From Desulforudis sp. (GTDB lineage Bacteria > Bacillota > Desulfotomaculia > Desulfotomaculales > Desulforudaceae), in the NCBI GenBank assembly GCA_003604975.1, contig QZIR01000062.1, positions 62,001 through 126,000 on the forward strand: DNA of 64,000 nt, read 5' to 3'. The translations under genes were made by a program, and so were the position numbers. Shown here piece after piece: positions 1 to 7,727 of this stretch. Position 1 is the first letter of the stretch; the number at the start of each line of letters is the position of its first letter. A model generated the notes under the pieces. That model did not search any database. It saw only the letters and a program-made list of their open reading frames with translations, and had not been told where the DNA came from.

Positions 1-426
1 AACAGATCCGGGGTTCTCCGGCTGATTGCTTTTTTCCTTTTCGTCCACTGTCTATCCTCACCTCATTGTTTTAGGTTGGAACCACTTGTCCATTATATCA
101 CTTTACCGCGACGTGGTCATCCAAACCAAACCAGGTTGGTCCATGTCAAGAGTTAGTAGGATTACACACAGGCTGCTAGCAAGCTCTGTTAACAATTCGG
201 GGTGCAGTACAGCTTCTTCGGAAGTAACCCGCCAGAGGTCTCTTTCTATGTCGTCCCCCTGGTTACCTACTAAAACTTAAGAAGTACGAGGGATTGACGG
301 ATGAAAACGAAGTCAAAAAGTTCTTTAAGCAGCGTACGATGATGATAAAGAAAGTGGCCGATGATCTGAGGAAAAACCTCGACAGGATAGGAAGGTGATT
401 CCAGCTTATGATGACCGATCACTGAC
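1..426. other. Left-edge stretch without a confident gene
   Basis: No open frame here looks like a recognisable protein. One frame on the plus strand, ending with the TGA at about 397-399, reads as lysine-rich helical protein over its last 38 codons, from about 285. It has no convincing start, and a TAA at 225-227 closes the frame upstream. It may be the tail of a decayed gene, or chance. A hydrogenase maturation protease gene might be expected downstream of the cytochrome b gene (minus strand), but none is visible. Confidence 0.4.
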
Positions 427-1026
427 TTATTTATAACCGGTGAAAATGGACTTAAGTTTCTTGAGGCTGTCGGTGAGGGCAAAATAGATATGCCCGGCGG
501 CCAGGGCGGAAATGGACACGCTTGCCAGGTAGTGCAGTTTGCGCAGGGGATTCAGGCCGCCCGCCAGGGTGGCCGGCTTCTGAAATCTCTTTGTAACGTA
601 CAGACCCAGCCCGGTTACGATCTGCACCGGGATGAGCAGGGCAAAGCTGGTATAGACGATTTTCTGACCGGGGTTGTATTTAGGAAATTTAGGCTTCTTA
701 CTGGTAAGAAAGAGTTGGTATTTTAAGAACTCGGGCATGCGCACTATATCTTTAAGGTCGGGAATGATCTCCCTGTAATTTTTTGCTGAATAAGCGTAGT
801 AGACCCGGGCGAGGTAGGAGGAGATAAGCACGTACTGGGCAATGAAATGGGTTTTCCGGGCAGAATCCATGTTCGTGAAGCCGTGGACACGGGATGGTCT
901 GGTGATATAAAACCCGCTCAGGATACCGGCCAGCACGGCGGGGGCGTAAGACCAGTGCAAAAGCCTCGTGGGCCAGGGATGCCGTAGTTTTTTCCCTTTT
1001 ATCAATAATGACAGTAAACTTTTCAC
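427..1026 (-). CDS. Cytochrome b subunit of NiFe hydrogenase (b561/HyaC-like)
   Basis: A 199-residue membrane protein, probably the di-haem cytochrome b that passes electrons from the adjacent NiFe hydrogenase to the quinone pool. Hydrophobic segments lie at about 22-42, 60-80, 122-145 and 163-185. Candidate haem-ligand histidines sit in the LLHW motif (His24), at His60, and at two positions in the last helix pair (about 165 and 179). The start is GTG behind GGAGGTTGT. It lies just downstream of the large subunit in the same direction, the usual order small-large-cytochrome b. Length is slightly under the usual 200-240. Family assignment rests on membrane pattern, histidines and context. Confidence 0.75.
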   Translation of the reverse strand: MKSLLSLLIKGKKLRHPWPTRLLHWSYAPAVLAGILSGFYITRPSRVHGFTNMDSARKTHFIAQYVLISSYLARVYYAYSAKNYREIIPDLKDIVRMPEFLKYQLFLTSKKPKFPKYNPGQKIVYTSFALLIPVQIVTGLGLYVTKRFQKPATLAGGLNPLRKLHYLASVSISALAAGHIYFALTDSLKKLKSIFTGYK

Positions 1027-1063
1027 GACACAACCTCCAGTATACCGCTAGGTTCAGCCACCC

Positions 1064-2473
1064 TTAAGGTACGATAATCGTTTCCTTGACCGGCGTGCCC
1101 GGAACAATCAGGTGGACGGAGCATGAAGAGCATACGTCAAAGGCACGGACCACCCTGCCTATTTCCACCGGTTCATTCTCGTCTTCGATGGGTGTCCCGA
1201 TCAGGGCTTCCTCCACCGGTCCCAACTGGCCCGTATCGTCACGGGGCGAAAAGTTCCACGTGGTAGGGGTGATAATCTCATAGTGGGCGATCCTTCCTTT
1301 TTCGATCCGTAGCCAGTGCCCCAGCGGCCCCCGCATGGCCCCTGTCAAACCGGCTCCCTCCGCCTCCCGGGGTACATTAAAGGCGTTAAAGACGGGTGCG
1401 CCCGGCTGCAGTTCTTCCACCCAGCCCTCCATCGATTTCCCGATCATTTCTGCTTCCATGGCACGGGCAACGATTCGGTCCATGGTAGAAATACCCTTCC
1501 GGTAGTCTCCCCTGATCCAGAGCCGGGCCAGGGGCCCCCCTTCCATCGGCTTTCCCCCATAACGGGGTGCTTTGGCCCAGGAATAGGCACCCTCTTTTTC
1601 CCGGTCGGGTTCGGTCCGTCCCCGGGACGGATGCCGGGGTTCACTGTTTCCGGTAAACCAGGAGTACTTTAGATGTTCTCTAATAGCCGAGCTGTCTAGC
1701 TTTTGCGGGTGGCCATCGATTATGACACCTCCCGGGAAAGATCTTTCATTATCATCCTCACTACGCGGGAAGAGGCCGAATTCGAGCAGGTTGGGCGCCC
1801 GGCAGCCGATTTCGTAGTAGTCCGGGTAGGCCTCCGCCAGGGTTAATGTGTCGGGAACCATTATGTTTTTGATGAAATCGATAATCTTCCTTAACTTTGA
1901 GCCAAAATCCATTAGGATATCGGCTGCTGGGGATACGGTGCTTCCCCCGGCCAGTAGGCCGTGATTATGCGGGGCCTTACCTCCCAGCAGGGTCAACAGC
2001 TTGTGGGTCAGCCGGCTGATTTCCACGGCCTGAAAGTAGTGTTCAACCATAGCCTCGTTCACTTTTCCATGTAAACGGTAGCCTTTTGTATAACCGGGGA
2101 TGAAGGGTCGCTGGTTCGGCCCCCGGACGTAATCCAGCAGGCTGTACAGGTAGAAGTGACGGATGTGGCTTTGCAGGAAGTCGGCGCCCAGGATCAGGTT
2201 GCGCAACAGGTTGCCGTTGCGGGGAGGCCGTACGCCGGCAGCATCCTCGAGGGCGAAAGAGGCCGCCGTGCCGTGAGCCGCGGAACATATCCCGCAGATC
2301 CGCTCGGTCAGGTAGCTGGCGTCCCGGGGATCCCTGCCCCGCAGGATTAGCTCGAAGCCCCGAAAAAAGATGCCGCTGCAGCGGGCATCTACCACTCTTT
2401 TGTCTTCTACGGTAACCTCTACGGAACTGGAGTTGTTGGCCCGGGTAAGCGGGCCAACGATGATTTTCTTCAA
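1064..2473 (-). CDS. NiFe hydrogenase large subunit
   Basis: Catalytic subunit (469 aa) of a group 1-like uptake NiFe hydrogenase, which oxidises H2 at a Ni-Fe site. The N-terminal nickel motif RICGIC with a following His (Cys60, Cys63, His67) and the C-terminal motif DVCSSCSVH (Cys448, Cys451, His454) supply the four cysteine ligands. The usual Pro of the DPC motif is Val here. Fifteen residues follow His454, as expected for the peptide removed by a maturation protease. The start is TTG, with AAAGGATG about 8 bases upstream. It follows the small subunit closely and precedes cytochrome b. The protein is shorter than many group 1 large subunits (530-600 aa). Confidence 0.93.
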   Translation of the reverse strand: MKKIIVGPLTRANNSSSVEVTVEDKRVVDARCSGIFFRGFELILRGRDPRDASYLTERICGICSAAHGTAASFALEDAAGVRPPRNGNLLRNLILGADFLQSHIRHFYLYSLLDYVRGPNQRPFIPGYTKGYRLHGKVNEAMVEHYFQAVEISRLTHKLLTLLGGKAPHNHGLLAGGSTVSPAADILMDFGSKLRKIIDFIKNIMVPDTLTLAEAYPDYYEIGCRAPNLLEFGLFPRSEDDNERSFPGGVIIDGHPQKLDSSAIREHLKYSWFTGNSEPRHPSRGRTEPDREKEGAYSWAKAPRYGGKPMEGGPLARLWIRGDYRKGISTMDRIVARAMEAEMIGKSMEGWVEELQPGAPVFNAFNVPREAEGAGLTGAMRGPLGHWLRIEKGRIAHYEIITPTTWNFSPRDDTGQLGPVEEALIGTPIEDENEPVEIGRVVRAFDVCSSCSVHLIVPGTPVKETIIVP

Positions 2474-2502
2474 ATCCGGTCATCCTTTCTTCCATCCCCG
2501 AA

Positions 2503-3552
2503 TTACCGTAGTTTTTTCAACAATTTCTGTAACATGCCGTTACCGGAGAAGCCTTTCTTTAGGGTGTGGGGCAGCCGGTTGGTGACGATGCTGCCGATCA
2601 TGTGCCCGCTAATGCCCAAGGCCGTAATAACGCCGGTTATGGTCCCGATCCGGTCGGCGGTCGTTCGAATGCCTGGCAGTTTCACGTCCGGCAGGTGCTC
2701 GAAGAAGGGCATGTCGCCGTCGGGAAATTCCGGACTGACACAGCCGATGCAGGGGGTGTTGGCCTTCACCGGCCAGCTCAGGTGCTCGCTGTTCCACTGG
2801 CGGTAAGGGCAGTCGGCAAAGGTCACCGGTCCCTTGCACCCGATCTTGTACATGCACCAGGGGTCACCCGGCTTTTTGGCAAAAATACTGTTGTCGAAAT
2901 AGTGGCGTCGCTGGCAGAGGTTGTGGATGGTTTCGCCGTAGAACAGTTTGGGCCGGTTCAAATCATCCAGCTCCGGCTCTCCGTACCGGATCAGGTGTGC
3001 CAGCGTCCCCATCAGCCAGTCAGGGAGAACGGGACAACCGGGTACGTTGATGACCCGTCTCTCTAGGACGGCCTGGACAGATTTGGAATCAGAGGGGTTG
3101 GGCGCGGCGGCGTAAGGACCCCCGAACGCCGCGCAGGTACCTGCGGCTACCACGTACCGGGCGCTGGCACCCAGCTCCCGTACCGCCTGCAGGGCCGTCA
3201 GCGGCTCTCCGTTTCTTCTCCCGATAACGCAGTACAACCCGTTGGACCGGGTCGGGATTGTTCCTTCAACCACCAGGATGTACTCACCGGGGAGCTCGGC
3301 CATGGTTTCATCCAAAATCCCGGTAGCCATGTCCCCCTCGGCCGTCCCCAGCAGGTAATTGTAGCGGAAATCGATCAGGTCGGTAAGCAAGCTCCGGTAA
3401 CCCGGGTCGAGGGAATTCAGCAAGGAAAGCATATCACCTGCGCAGGTGTTGGTCCCCAGCCAGATTACGGGAGGTCTGCTTTCTCCGGCGCGGGGCTTAA
3501 GCAGCCGGGGAATCAGCTGTTCAAGTAGTTTATGGTTGGTCTTACCTTGCAT
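2503..3552 (-). CDS. NiFe hydrogenase small subunit with Asp in proximal cluster motif
   Basis: Electron-transfer subunit carrying three iron-sulfur clusters. I prefer ATG at 3552 (349 aa) because GGGGTGGAG lies 6-7 bases upstream; GTG at 3564 would add four residues. Proximal-cluster positions are Cys37, then Asp40 where the usual CxxC second cysteine stands, Cys140 (GTCAAFGG) and Cys173 (VPGCP). Distal-cluster ligands are the HxxC of IHNLC and two cysteines in WCMYKIGC. Medial-cluster cysteines lie in ADCPY and PCIGC. No twin-arginine signal is visible at the N-terminus, so export is doubtful. Asp in this position is known from actinobacterial-type (group 1h) enzymes, so the enzyme may belong near that group. 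Confidence 0.92.
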   Translation of the reverse strand: MQGKTNHKLLEQLIPRLLKPRAGESRPPVIWLGTNTCAGDMLSLLNSLDPGYRSLLTDLIDFRYNYLLGTAEGDMATGILDETMAELPGEYILVVEGTIPTRSNGLYCVIGRRNGEPLTALQAVRELGASARYVVAAGTCAAFGGPYAAAPNPSDSKSVQAVLERRVINVPGCPVLPDWLMGTLAHLIRYGEPELDDLNRPKLFYGETIHNLCQRRHYFDNSIFAKKPGDPWCMYKIGCKGPVTFADCPYRQWNSEHLSWPVKANTPCIGCVSPEFPDGDMPFFEHLPDVKLPGIRTTADRIGTITGVITALGISGHMIGSIVTNRLPHTLKKGFSGNGMLQKLLKKLR

Positions 3553-3617
3553 CTTATTCTCCACCCCGCGCCTATTCTGTGACGCAGCCTTTTATACCCG
3601 CTTTACAGGTATTGATG

Positions 3618-3905
3618 TCAGCGTCCTTCCCGGTCCACTATCTCCTTGTCCCGTTTGTCGTCCCGCTCCAGCATCTTAACGAGCATCGAGGTCAGCCCTC
3701 TTCTCTCCTCTTCGGTGCCCTCCAGCCACAATTCCTGAAGCAGGCGCTGCTCCCGGTTACCTGAGTCGATGTGGCCGGCCAAAAACCCTCCCATACGGTA
3801 GGACATGCCCTTGATCCTGTCTTCGGACAGCCCTATGAACTCCCCGATGTTAATTCCCGTCCTCAGCATCTTTGTCCATTGCTCCCACGTTACATCTGTT
3901 TCCAT
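3618..3905 (-). CDS. DUF3243 family protein
   Basis: Small soluble 95-residue protein that resembles the DUF3243 family of Firmicutes (Bacillus YmfJ type), whose role is unknown. The middle carries the pattern of a helix with GLSED, a Gly-rich turn with GGFLAGHID, and the ELW motif followed by acidic residues. The C-terminal 20 residues are charged (RDDKRDKE). GGAGGTGG lies 6 bases before the ATG. It is the first gene of the minus-strand run and lies about 65 bases upstream of the hydrogenase small subunit, so it may share its transcript. Nothing in the sequence links it functionally to hydrogenase. Confidence 0.65.
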   Translation of the reverse strand: METDVTWEQWTKMLRTGINIGEFIGLSEDRIKGMSYRMGGFLAGHIDSGNREQRLLQELWLEGTEEERRGLTSMLVKMLERDDKRDKEIVDREGR

Positions 3906-4274
3906 TTTTCCACCTCCAGCAGTAGTGTCTATAGATATTATGGCTAAGGAGCTCAGAATCTATGTGTTGCCTGCGCCGGCTTGTACCCCGCCTGACGGCC
4001 CCTGATCCTGCCTTTGGCCGTCGTCATCACCGCCCTGGCCGTACAGTCCTGGGCGAACATTTATAACCTTGCCGTTCCTCGTTGCACTCATAGGGTTTTG
4101 CTTTGAGTTGCTCGGCAGCCTGAGCCTCAAGAATCTGGTTTACCACCTGCTCGACGAGGAGTGCCAAACCGTTGTCACGCAAGAACAGTTGTTCTACAGA
4201 GGAAGAGTAAGAACAAGGTTGTAGGATTCGACGGGGGGACAGGATAAAGGAAAACCAAGCATGGTGGTGACAGT
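3906..4274. other. Gene-poor gap holding a transposase remnant
   Basis: This 369-base gap between divergent genes has no intact gene. Most of its right half is the IS256-type relic listed separately. Next to the relic on the minus strand, about 3955-4030, is another short readable frame containing GRIRGRQAGYKPA that I cannot assign. The presumed promoter of the minus-strand hydrogenase run should lie near 3910-3960, where AT-rich hexamers occur, but I cannot choose one. Confidence 0.5.
4026..4196 (-). pseudogene. Remnant of IS256-family (mutator) transposase N-terminus
   Basis: Read on the minus strand, codons from 4196 down to a TGA at 4026-4028 give about 56 residues. They contain LRDNGLALLVEQ, NQILEAQAAEQLKA and YECNEERQGY. 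This matches the start of IS256-group transposases, where a helix ending in LEAEMTEHLGA is followed by YERTEERQGYRNG. The frame then runs into PRTVRPG and a stop, the DDE catalytic core is absent, and no start codon or terminal inverted repeats are seen. It is therefore a short decayed relic. Assignment is from remembered family pattern, not a search. Confidence 0.7.
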
Positions 4275-5204
4275 ATGATCCTCAAGGTTATTCGCCCGAT
4301 GGAACCCGTTCCGGTGGACGAGCCTTTTGACGATCCGGCCTGGATCCACCAGATAAAGTGGGACGGGATCCGCCTGCTGGCCTATGCTGAGGGAAGCGGA
4401 GTGCGCCTCTACACGCGTCGTGGGCAGGATCGCACTGAATCCTATCCCGAACTGGCGGGGGCCCGGCTGGCAAAGGCGGAGACGGTGGTTCTGGACGGTG
4501 AAGTGGTGGCCATTGATTCAAAGGGGCGGCCGAGCTTCCAGCGCATAATGCGCAGGCACATGCGGGCCCGGCACCGTTCAACCGGAGCGGCGGAGATTTC
4601 GATCGACTACGTGGTATTCGATCTACTATATCTGGACGGGCAGTGGCTGTTTGAGGTTCCACTGTTGGAACGCCAGGCGCTGCTTCAGGATCGCGTCAAC
4701 TGGGACACCGGCGTTCACCCCTGTGACAACCACACTTCGGGGAAAGAACTTTTCCACGCCACCGGGCAGCTTGGTCTGGAAGGTATTGTGTCTAAGGAGA
4801 GAAACGGTCGTTATCACCCCGACCGTAAACACCCCACCTGGCGGAAGATCAAGCACTTTCAGCAACTGGACGCCGTGGTCATCGGGGTTGTGCTTAAGCA
4901 GGGACGGGCTAACGCCCTGCTAACCGCAGCCTACCTGGAGGATGAACTAACCTACATCGGCCGGGTGGCCACGGGGCTTTCAATGGAGGAACTGGGACTG
5001 TTCACCGATCTTGCCGCTCGTTCCGAGGCGCCAAGACCGTTGTTATTGAACGAAGGATACGCACGGGAGCGGAACATCCGCTGGCTCGACGTCCGACCTG
5101 TGGTCCGTGTCCGCTTTATGGGTTGGACCGAGCAGGGACTGCTCAGGGCGCCGGTGGTAGTCGGTTTCTCGATTCGGCCCGAAAAGGAATGCGTGATGGA
5201 ATAA
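4275..5204 (+). CDS. ligD: ATP-dependent DNA ligase, LigD-type ligase domain
   Basis: A 309-residue stand-alone ATP-dependent ligase that seals breaks in non-homologous end joining. The nucleotidyl-transferase domain begins at once, with catalytic Lys28 in QIKWDGIR (motif I, KxDG). Further motifs are the DGEVVAID block near residue 75, DYVVFDLLYLDG near 115, GIVSKER near 170 and PTWRKIK near 190. The last 100 residues form the OB-fold, ending with RVRFMGWTEQGLLRAP. Polymerase and phosphoesterase domains, fused in classical LigD, are absent; the polymerase is a separate gene 1.5 kb on. The start is ATG behind GGTGGTGA. The gene symbol denotes the family only. Confidence 0.9.
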   Translation: MILKVIRPMEPVPVDEPFDDPAWIHQIKWDGIRLLAYAEGSGVRLYTRRGQDRTESYPELAGARLAKAETVVLDGEVVAIDSKGRPSFQRIMRRHMRARHRSTGAAEISIDYVVFDLLYLDGQWLFEVPLLERQALLQDRVNWDTGVHPCDNHTSGKELFHATGQLGLEGIVSKERNGRYHPDRKHPTWRKIKHFQQLDAVVIGVVLKQGRANALLTAAYLEDELTYIGRVATGLSMEELGLFTDLAARSEAPRPLLLNEGYARERNIRWLDVRPVVRVRFMGWTEQGLLRAPVVVGFSIRPEKECVME

Positions 5205-5211
5205 GAGAGCG

Positions 5212-5240
5212 TTGCCCCCGTAAAGAACATATGCTATTAT
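5212..5240 (+). promoter_or_regulatory. Candidate sigma-A promoter for CGGC-domain gene
   Basis: TTGCCC (5212-5217) and TATTAT (5235-5240) are separated by 17 bases, just after the ligase stop. The predicted start would fall about 35 bases before the next gene. Inferred by eye. Confidence 0.5.
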
Positions 5241-5282
5241 CAACTAGTTAGAAAAAACTTCTATTTAGGGGGAGGGCTGCAC

Positions 5283-5642
5283 TTGGCCAGGATTGTGATT
5301 TTGTCCTGTAAAAAGATCAAAGACGTTACTTGTGTTTCTTGTATGAAGTGTTTTAAGGGGATTAAGGAGCGGGCCGGCGAATTTGCTCGCTACGGTGACG
5401 AGGAGATTGAAATTGTAGCGATGGGTAACTGCGGGGACTGCCCCGGCCTGGTAATGCCGAAGATGGGATTGATTATGGACCTTGCCAAGGTTTACGAACG
5501 GGAGGTCGACGTAATTCACTTTGGGACGTGCATGGTGCGAGCCACCGGTACCGCGAAGTGCCCGATTAACCTGAATGAACTAAAGGTAAAGCTGGAGGCC
5601 AAGTTCGAAAAGTCGGTCGTAATCGGAACCCATCCCTGGTAG
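5283..5642 (+). CDS. CGGC domain-containing small cysteine-rich protein
   Basis: A 119-residue protein of the CGGC family, whose members are thought to bind metal or an iron-sulfur cluster; no activity is established. Cysteines cluster at Cys9, Cys17, Cys20 and Cys23 (SCKK, TCVSCMKC). The family pattern appears again in GNCGDCPG near residue 55, FGTCMVRA near 87 and AKCP near 95. The start is TTG, preceded by the long purine run GGGGGAGGG. It sits alone between the ligase and a DUF1232 gene, with its own likely promoter. No signal peptide or membrane segment is present. Confidence 0.75.
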   Translation: MARIVILSCKKIKDVTCVSCMKCFKGIKERAGEFARYGDEEIEIVAMGNCGDCPGLVMPKMGLIMDLAKVYEREVDVIHFGTCMVRATGTAKCPINLNELKVKLEAKFEKSVVIGTHPW

Positions 5643-5755
5643 GTTAGTGTAACTGTCTGAAACCGGCGAACATATCCTGGTAGCGGGGGAGTCGTGCCAC
5701 CGGGGAAAACTGCCTTCCAATCGGGAAGACCTTAATCCGGAAGGACTTATGTTAT

Positions 5756-6226
5756 GTGAATTATTGGGAAATGGGTCCGGTTCTTTTAAGGTTGCCCAGG
5801 TACGGGAAGCTTTTGGTAAGCCTGTCCCAGGAGCCAACCCTGACACTGACGCAGCGTCTCACCCTAGCGGGAGCAGTCGTTTATACGTTCTCCCCAGTCG
5901 ATCTTATCCCCGGTGTGATTCCCCTCCTGGGACAATTAGACGACCTGGTCTTGCTCCTGATCGCCATCAGGCGAACCGTGTACCGTTGTCCGGGGGAGGT
6001 TCGCCGCAGGCATTTGAAGAAGGTGGGTTTGACACTGGAAGAGGTCGAAGGTGACTACCGGTTGCTGGTCTCCACGGCCAGAGTCTTGATCACCGGGGTA
6101 ACCCGTCTGGCAACGGAGATGGGGGCTCTCAGGGCCAGGGAGTTACGGCGTCTTGGCAAAACAATCGGACAGGGCAGCCTGCTTGGATTAGGAATGATGC
6201 GGCAGGCGATGGCGGGATCCAGGTAA
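5756..6226 (+). CDS. DUF1232 (YkvA-like) membrane protein
   Basis: A 156-residue protein with the DUF1232 signature YTFSPVDLIPG...LGQLDDLVLL at about residues 43-68. This is a hydrophobic hairpin found in YkvA-type proteins of unknown function. The N-terminal 40 residues resemble the usual lead-in helix. The C-terminal 70 residues are an extra basic helical tail (RARELRRLGKTIG) not needed for the domain. The start is GTG at 5756, with AAGGA about 10 bases upstream. The stop codon lies inside a perfect hairpin. It may have been acquired together with the small genes around it, but nothing shows this directly. Confidence 0.75.
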   Translation: MNYWEMGPVLLRLPRYGKLLVSLSQEPTLTLTQRLTLAGAVVYTFSPVDLIPGVIPLLGQLDDLVLLLIAIRRTVYRCPGEVRRRHLKKVGLTLEEVEGDYRLLVSTARVLITGVTRLATEMGALRARELRRLGKTIGQGSLLGLGMMRQAMAGSR

Positions 6227-6236
6227 CTGGATCCCG
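6213..6236 (+). terminator. Hairpin across the DUF1232 stop codon
   Basis: Ten perfect base pairs (CGGGATCCAG with CTGGATCCCG) and a GTAA loop containing part of the stop codon. No T-run follows, so it may be a transcript-end stabiliser rather than a true intrinsic terminator. Confidence 0.45.
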
Positions 6237-6263
6237 TCATCCGTTTGAAGGGGAAAAACAAAC

Positions 6264-6340
6264 GGGTACGGTAAGTGTTGGTAGGGGAGTAGAACTATCA
6301 GGGATAGAACTAAATCAACCTAACCGAACTTACCGTACCC
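6264..6340. repeat. 77-bp imperfect palindrome with 13-bp perfect arms
   Basis: The arm GGGTACGGTAAGT at 6264-6276 is repeated inverted at 6328-6340, and partial pairing continues inward for about eight more bases. A small inner hairpin (CTATC, loop AGG, GATAG) lies in the middle. It stands in the gap between the DUF1232 gene and a convergent small gene. It could be a bidirectional terminator, a miniature mobile element or a protein-binding site; no target duplication is evident. Confidence 0.6.
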
Positions 6341-6393
6341 CATAAGTCAATTATGGCCAGTCTTGAAGGGATTCATTCATCACCCCGTATCCA

Positions 6394-6615
6394 TTAAATG
6401 TCTTCGCGCGGTTTGCCTTTATATTCTTTATTGTCCAGATCCAACTCATCCAGGGCCTCCTCGCCGGCGCGTACCAGTTTTCGAATCATGTTCTTGCCAA
6501 TGGCGCCTGCTTCCCGCAGGACGGTCTCCGGATCGCCCTCTTCAATCCGCTCCACTGCTTCCAGACGTTCCATTCCCCTGATCTCGGGGTTCACTTGGTC
6601 ATCTTTTTTAGCCAC
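6394..6615 (-). CDS. Small acidic hypothetical protein
   Basis: A 73-residue charged protein that I do not recognise. It reads MAKKDDQVNPEIRG, then a helix rich in Glu and Arg, GDPETVLREAGAIG, and a C-terminal helix with EEALDELDLDNKE. I prefer GTG at 6615 because GAGGTG stands 6 bases before it. A GTG at 6624 overlaps that ribosome site and is unlikely. No membrane segment or cysteine is present. Codon use resembles the neighbours. It is divergent from the LigD polymerase gene, which starts 89 bases away, and might share its regulation. Confidence 0.6.
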   Translation of the reverse strand: MAKKDDQVNPEIRGMERLEAVERIEEGDPETVLREAGAIGKNMIRKLVRAGEEALDELDLDNKEYKGKPREDI

Positions 6616-6704
6616 AAATATCACCTCACGATTATGATCGACGCAATAGGTAAAGATTATGCTCGGGTAGGAATAAGGCTTTTTCCGGGCGGAGGTGAGG
6701 ACTG

Positions 6705-7679
6705 TTGTCTACGACTGTTGACGTTGACGGTCGTGAAGTCAAGCTGACCAACCTTGATAAGGTTTTGTGGCCGGAAGGGATTACTAAGGCGGATCTGGTT
6801 GCTTATTACCACCAGGTGGCGCCTTATGCGCTTCCCTACCTGGTGGGACGGCCGGCGGTCATGAGCCGGTACCCGGACGGTATCGACGGGGAGTACTTTT
6901 ACCAGAAAGACTGTCCGTCTTATGTCCCGGATTGGATCAGGACCGTCGCGGTAAGGCACGATGAGGGGCGCCGGGTGGTACACTATATTGTGCACCAGGA
7001 CCGGGCCACGCTGGTATGGTTGGCGAACCAGGCGGCGATCGAACTCCACGCCTGGCTTTCCCGGGTCGACCATCTCAAGCACCCGGATATTGGGGTCATC
7101 GACCTCGATCCGGCCGAGGGATCTACTTTTCAGCAGGTTGTGACCGTGGCTCTACTGGTGCAGGAAGCCTTGACGGAGTTTGAGATCACTGGTTTCCCAA
7201 AGACCTCGGGTGCGACCGGGCTCCACATTTACATCCCGCTGGAACCCGTATCCCCGTTTTCAGAGGTGACCCGGGCCTTAAAGACGCTGGCCGAAATGAT
7301 CACGGCGGTCTGTCCTTTCGCGACCATCGAGCGGGTGGTGGCCAAACGGACGGGAAAGGTGTACATTGATTACCTGCAAAACACGTTCGGAAAGACGATG
7401 GCCTCGGCCTACAGCGTCCGTCCCCGCCCCGGCGCTCCCGTGTCGATGCCATTGAAATGGCCGGATGTAGAGCGGGGGGGCCTAAACCCGGATGAATTCA
7501 ACATCTACACTGTTTTACCGCTACTTCGAGAGCAGGGAGATGCCTTCCGGGGATTCTTCGACCGCCGCTACCGGCTTAACGGGCTGTTGGAGGCCAAGCC
7601 CTTGCTAGAAAATATTCAACATTGGCAGGAAATGTCTGGTTCCGTCCCGAAGAATGGGTCGATCTACCAAGAACAATAA
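6705..7679 (+). CDS. LigD-type NHEJ polymerase/primase domain protein
   Basis: A 324-residue stand-alone polymerase of the archaeo-eukaryotic primase superfamily, as found in LigD. It adds nucleotides at broken ends during non-homologous end joining. Catalytic acidic pair: VIDLDP (Asp133, Asp135). The SGATGLHIYIPL motif follows near residue 170, and the third metal ligand lies in KVYIDYLQN near 225. The N-terminal LTNLDKVLWPEGITKADL is diagnostic for this family. The start is TTG behind GGAGGTGAGG. With the separate ligase 1.5 kb upstream it makes a split LigD. No Ku gene is seen in the window. dprA follows after about 50 bases. Confidence 0.9.
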   Translation: MSTTVDVDGREVKLTNLDKVLWPEGITKADLVAYYHQVAPYALPYLVGRPAVMSRYPDGIDGEYFYQKDCPSYVPDWIRTVAVRHDEGRRVVHYIVHQDRATLVWLANQAAIELHAWLSRVDHLKHPDIGVIDLDPAEGSTFQQVVTVALLVQEALTEFEITGFPKTSGATGLHIYIPLEPVSPFSEVTRALKTLAEMITAVCPFATIERVVAKRTGKVYIDYLQNTFGKTMASAYSVRPRPGAPVSMPLKWPDVERGGLNPDEFNIYTVLPLLREQGDAFRGFFDRRYRLNGLLEAKPLLENIQHWQEMSGSVPKNGSIYQEQ

Positions 7680-7727
7680 TCTCGAGAAGCGGTATGATTG
7701 TAGTGTTTTGAACCGGGGGAAGGGCTG

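Noticed and set aside
1-425. Hydrogenase maturation protease or Ku gene at the left edge
   Set aside because: No frame here shows motifs of either; only a short lysine-rich tail without a start is readable.
3430-3450. Six-cysteine proximal cluster of oxygen-tolerant (group 1d) hydrogenase
   Set aside because: The motif is CAGD, lacking the extra cysteines of that group.
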